Shown: piece by piece, positions 61,943-64,000 of the stretch
Numbering within the stretch: position 1 is the stretch's first letter
Layout: each line of letters begins with the position of its first letter
DNA from: Frigidibacter mobilis
GTDB taxonomy: Bacteria > Pseudomonadota > Alphaproteobacteria > Rhodobacterales > Rhodobacteraceae
Reading direction: 5' to 3'
DNA length: 64,000 nucleotides
Assembly (NCBI RefSeq): GCF_001620265.1
Contig: NZ_CP012661.1
Location: 1 to 64,000 of the forward strand
Position numbers and translations under genes: made by a program
The notes under the pieces: generated by a model
What the model was told of the DNA's origin: nothing
The model's input: only the letters and a program-made list of their open reading frames with translations
Database searches by the model: none

Positions 61943-64000
61943 AGCCGTTCCGCCTCGGACAGGGCGTTGCGCTGGCTGTGCCACAGGCCCGCGGCCCGCA
62001 AGGCGGCAAAGCGGCCGCGCAAGGCGGCGAGCGCCGCAGGGTTTTCCCGTTCCATGAAGGCCAGAACCTCCTCTCGTCCCAGCGTCGCCCCGTGATAGAG
62101 GTCGAACAGATGCGGGGGAACCGCCCTCGCCAGATGGGCAAAGGCGCCCAGGTTGTCGAGCGTCGCGGCGATCTCGGCAGCGCCGCGAAACCCGTGCCGC
62201 ATCATGCCCGCGGCCCAGTCGGGGTTTGCGGCGCGGGCGCGGACGGTGCGGGCGATTTCTTCGGTCAGCGACCGCGCGCGGGGTTTTCGGGGCGGGTGGT
62301 GTCGAGGTGGTACAGCGCTGCCGGTTCGGCCCCCAGCCGGTGCAGCGCCGCGGCAAAGCCCGCCTCATGCGCGGCAAAGTCGGGGGCCATCAGCAGGTCG
62401 GTTTCGGGCAGGTCCTGCAGATGGGCAAAGCTGTCCGTTCCGCGTAGCCGCGCTTCCAGCGCGGCGCGGGCCGGGCGATGCCGCCTTGCGCGTCGATGGC
62501 CCAGGAGGAAGACGACAGCCACGCCTCGCCCGCCGCAAGCCGTCCCCCGGCGCTGTAATCCTCCAGCGCCCCGGCCATTCCCAGCCCGTAATGCCCCGGC
62601 CGCGGACCAAAGACGCGCGGCGCCCGCTGGCGGTAGGGATTGCCGCCCTCGGCCTCGTCGCGGCCGGCAAGCGCGTCTGCCCCCATCTCGAACATCTGCG
62701 CAAGGCTGCCGAACACGTCGCGGAACAGGCCCGAGACCCGCAGCGTCACGTCGATGCGCGGGCGCCCCAGCAGGGCCAGCGGCACGATCTCGAGGCCGGT
62801 CACGCGGCTGGACTGCGCGTCCCATGTCGGCGCGAGCCCGGCCAGATGCAGCGCCATCGCAAATTCCTCGCCCGCCGTGCGCATCGAGGCAGACCCCCAC
62901 AGATCGACCACCAGCCCACGCGGCCAATCACCATGATCCTGCAGATGGCGGCGTAGCAGTTCTTCCGCCAGCTTGACGCCCTGCGCATGGGCGCCGCGCG
63001 TCGGCACCGCCCGCGGATCCACCGAGTAGAGGTTGCGCCCCGTCGGCAGCACATCCGCGCGGCCACGATGGGGCGAGCCCGAGGGCCCCGGCGGCACGAA
63101 GCGGCCGTCCAGCGCGGTCAGCAGCCCGGCCATCTCGCCCTCTCCGGCGCCATAGATGTGCAGCCCGTCGCCGAAGCGGCTGTCCTTGAGATCGCACACG
63201 AACCTGTCGATGCGGGTGATGGCCTCGGCGGGGCTGGCCGCTTCGGGCAGGCCGAGGTCACGGTCCAGCCCCTGCGCGGCAGCGGCATCGCGGATCGCGG
63301 CAATCAGGCGGCTGCGGCGGCCCGGGTCCAGCCCGTCGGCGGTGGAATATTCGTCCAGCAGCCGCTCCAGCCCCTCCAGCGCCTCGGGAAGCCGCGCTTG
63401 CGCCAGCGGCGGCGGCAGATGACCCAGTGTCACCGCCCCGATGCGCCGCTTGGCCTGTGCCGCCTCGCCCGGATCATTGACGATGAAGGGGTAGACGAAG
63501 GGCAGATCGCCTGCCAGGGCCTCGGGCCAGCAGGTTTCGGACAGGGCGACAGACTTGCCCGGCAGCCATTCCAGCGTGCCGTGGGCGCCCATGTGGATCG
63601 CGGCCTGCAGGCCCTGCGCCCGAAGCCACAGGTAGAACGCCACATAGCCATGCCGCGGCGTGCGCGTCAGGTCGTGATAATCGCCGCCCCGGCTGGCGGG
63701 ATCGCCGCGTTCGGGTTGCAGGGCGACCAGCACGCGGCCGCGCCATGTCGCCGCGAAGTGGAACGCGCCGCCGCGGCAGGCCGGGTCCGCCCCGGGATCG
63801 CCCCAGGCGGCCGCAAGTGCCTCGCGCAGCGCAAGCGGCAGCGCCGCCAGCGCGCGGGTGTAGTCGGCCAGCGGCCAGGACAGGGTTTCCGACAGCAGCG
63901 CGGCGGCCAGAGGCGCGGCGGGCGCGGTACCATAGCCCGCATCGTGCAACGCCGCCAGCACCCGGTCGGCCGAGGCGGGGGCATCCAGCCCCACGGCATG
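61939..64000 (-). pseudogene. cobN: Cobaltochelatase large subunit CobN, C-terminal part, two single-base frameshifts, cut by window edge
   Basis: CobN is the ATP-dependent chelatase subunit that inserts cobalt into hydrogenobyrinic acid a,c-diamide. About 690 C-terminal residues are visible. Diagnostic segments are IHMGAHGTLEWLPGKSVALS, YPFIVNDPGEAAQAKRRIGA, RNLYSVDPRAVPTRGAHAQG and DVTLRVSGLFRDVFGSLAQM. The frame is lost near 62461-62473 (before LEARLRGTDSFAHLQDLPET) and again at four G, 62280-62283 (before RSLTEEIARTVRARAANPDW). It ends WHSQRNALSEAERL. Each break is repaired by one base. The N-terminal half lies beyond the right edge. Confidence 0.87.

Noticed and set aside
1-64000. CRISPR arrays, prophage, transposases, tRNA or rRNA genes
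   Set aside because: None found: no spaced direct repeats, no integrase/transposase motifs and no RNA gene signatures apart from the cobalamin riboswitch.

Overview
This window is a very GC-rich stretch of an alphaproteobacterium, most likely of the Rhodobacterales/Rhodobacteraceae. The grounds are the base composition, the aerobic CobG/CobF/CobN cobalamin route, the CbtBA cobalt permease behind a cobalamin riboswitch, and the many peptide-type and tripartite tricarboxylate transporters. I see no rRNA, tRNA, insertion sequence, prophage or CRISPR array.

Layout. 1-2836: late cobalamin genes cobS (cut by the left edge), cobT, cobU and a cobC-type phosphatase. 2969-10183: XRE-cupin regulator, Dpp-type ABC transporter and an M24 X-Pro peptidase, a peptide-utilisation unit. 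10213-19735 (minus strand): a second Dpp-type transporter, a CocE-family hydrolase, L-carnitine dehydrogenase fused to a thioesterase, and a BKACE enzyme, divergent from a CdhR-like regulator (19809). This is a carnitine-to-glycine-betaine module. It is followed by an alpha/beta hydrolase, a homocysteine S-methyltransferase and a Cys/Met PLP enzyme. 23961-30404: M20 amidohydrolase, polar amino-acid ABC transporter, GntR regulator, PhzF and LysE. 30524-39708: a sugar-acid module with Fe-alcohol dehydrogenase, TctBCA, a DHDPS-family lyase, a 2-hydroxyacid dehydrogenase, PdxA2, a GntR regulator and a DUF1537 kinase, joined by three copies of a candidate operator. 40184-50384: RraA-like protein, third Dpp-type transporter, creatininase-family hydrolase, LysR, 2-hydroxyacid dehydrogenase and gamma-glutamyltransferase. 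50440-64000: cobalt uptake (riboswitch, cbtB, cbtA and an unknown membrane protein), then the corrin-ring genes cobF-A-B-M-E-L / K / J-I-H-G-N, with cobN cut by the right edge.

The cobalamin genes at the two ends together give precorrin-2 formation through aerobic ring contraction, late cobalt insertion and nucleotide-loop assembly. cobD, cobQ, cobO, cobS/T-type chelatase subunits and cobW are not in the window. The 48 kb between them is transport and catabolism.

A quality warning matters for anyone using this annotation. At least 16 frame breaks interrupt otherwise well-conserved genes. Fifteen are repaired by adding one base, most of them in a G or C run, and the sixteenth by adding two bases or removing one. 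Eleven fall in cobalamin genes. They look like homopolymer errors of an unpolished long-read assembly rather than real pseudogenes, but the sequence alone cannot prove that. Genes typed pseudogene below are broken in the sequence as given and probably intact in the organism.
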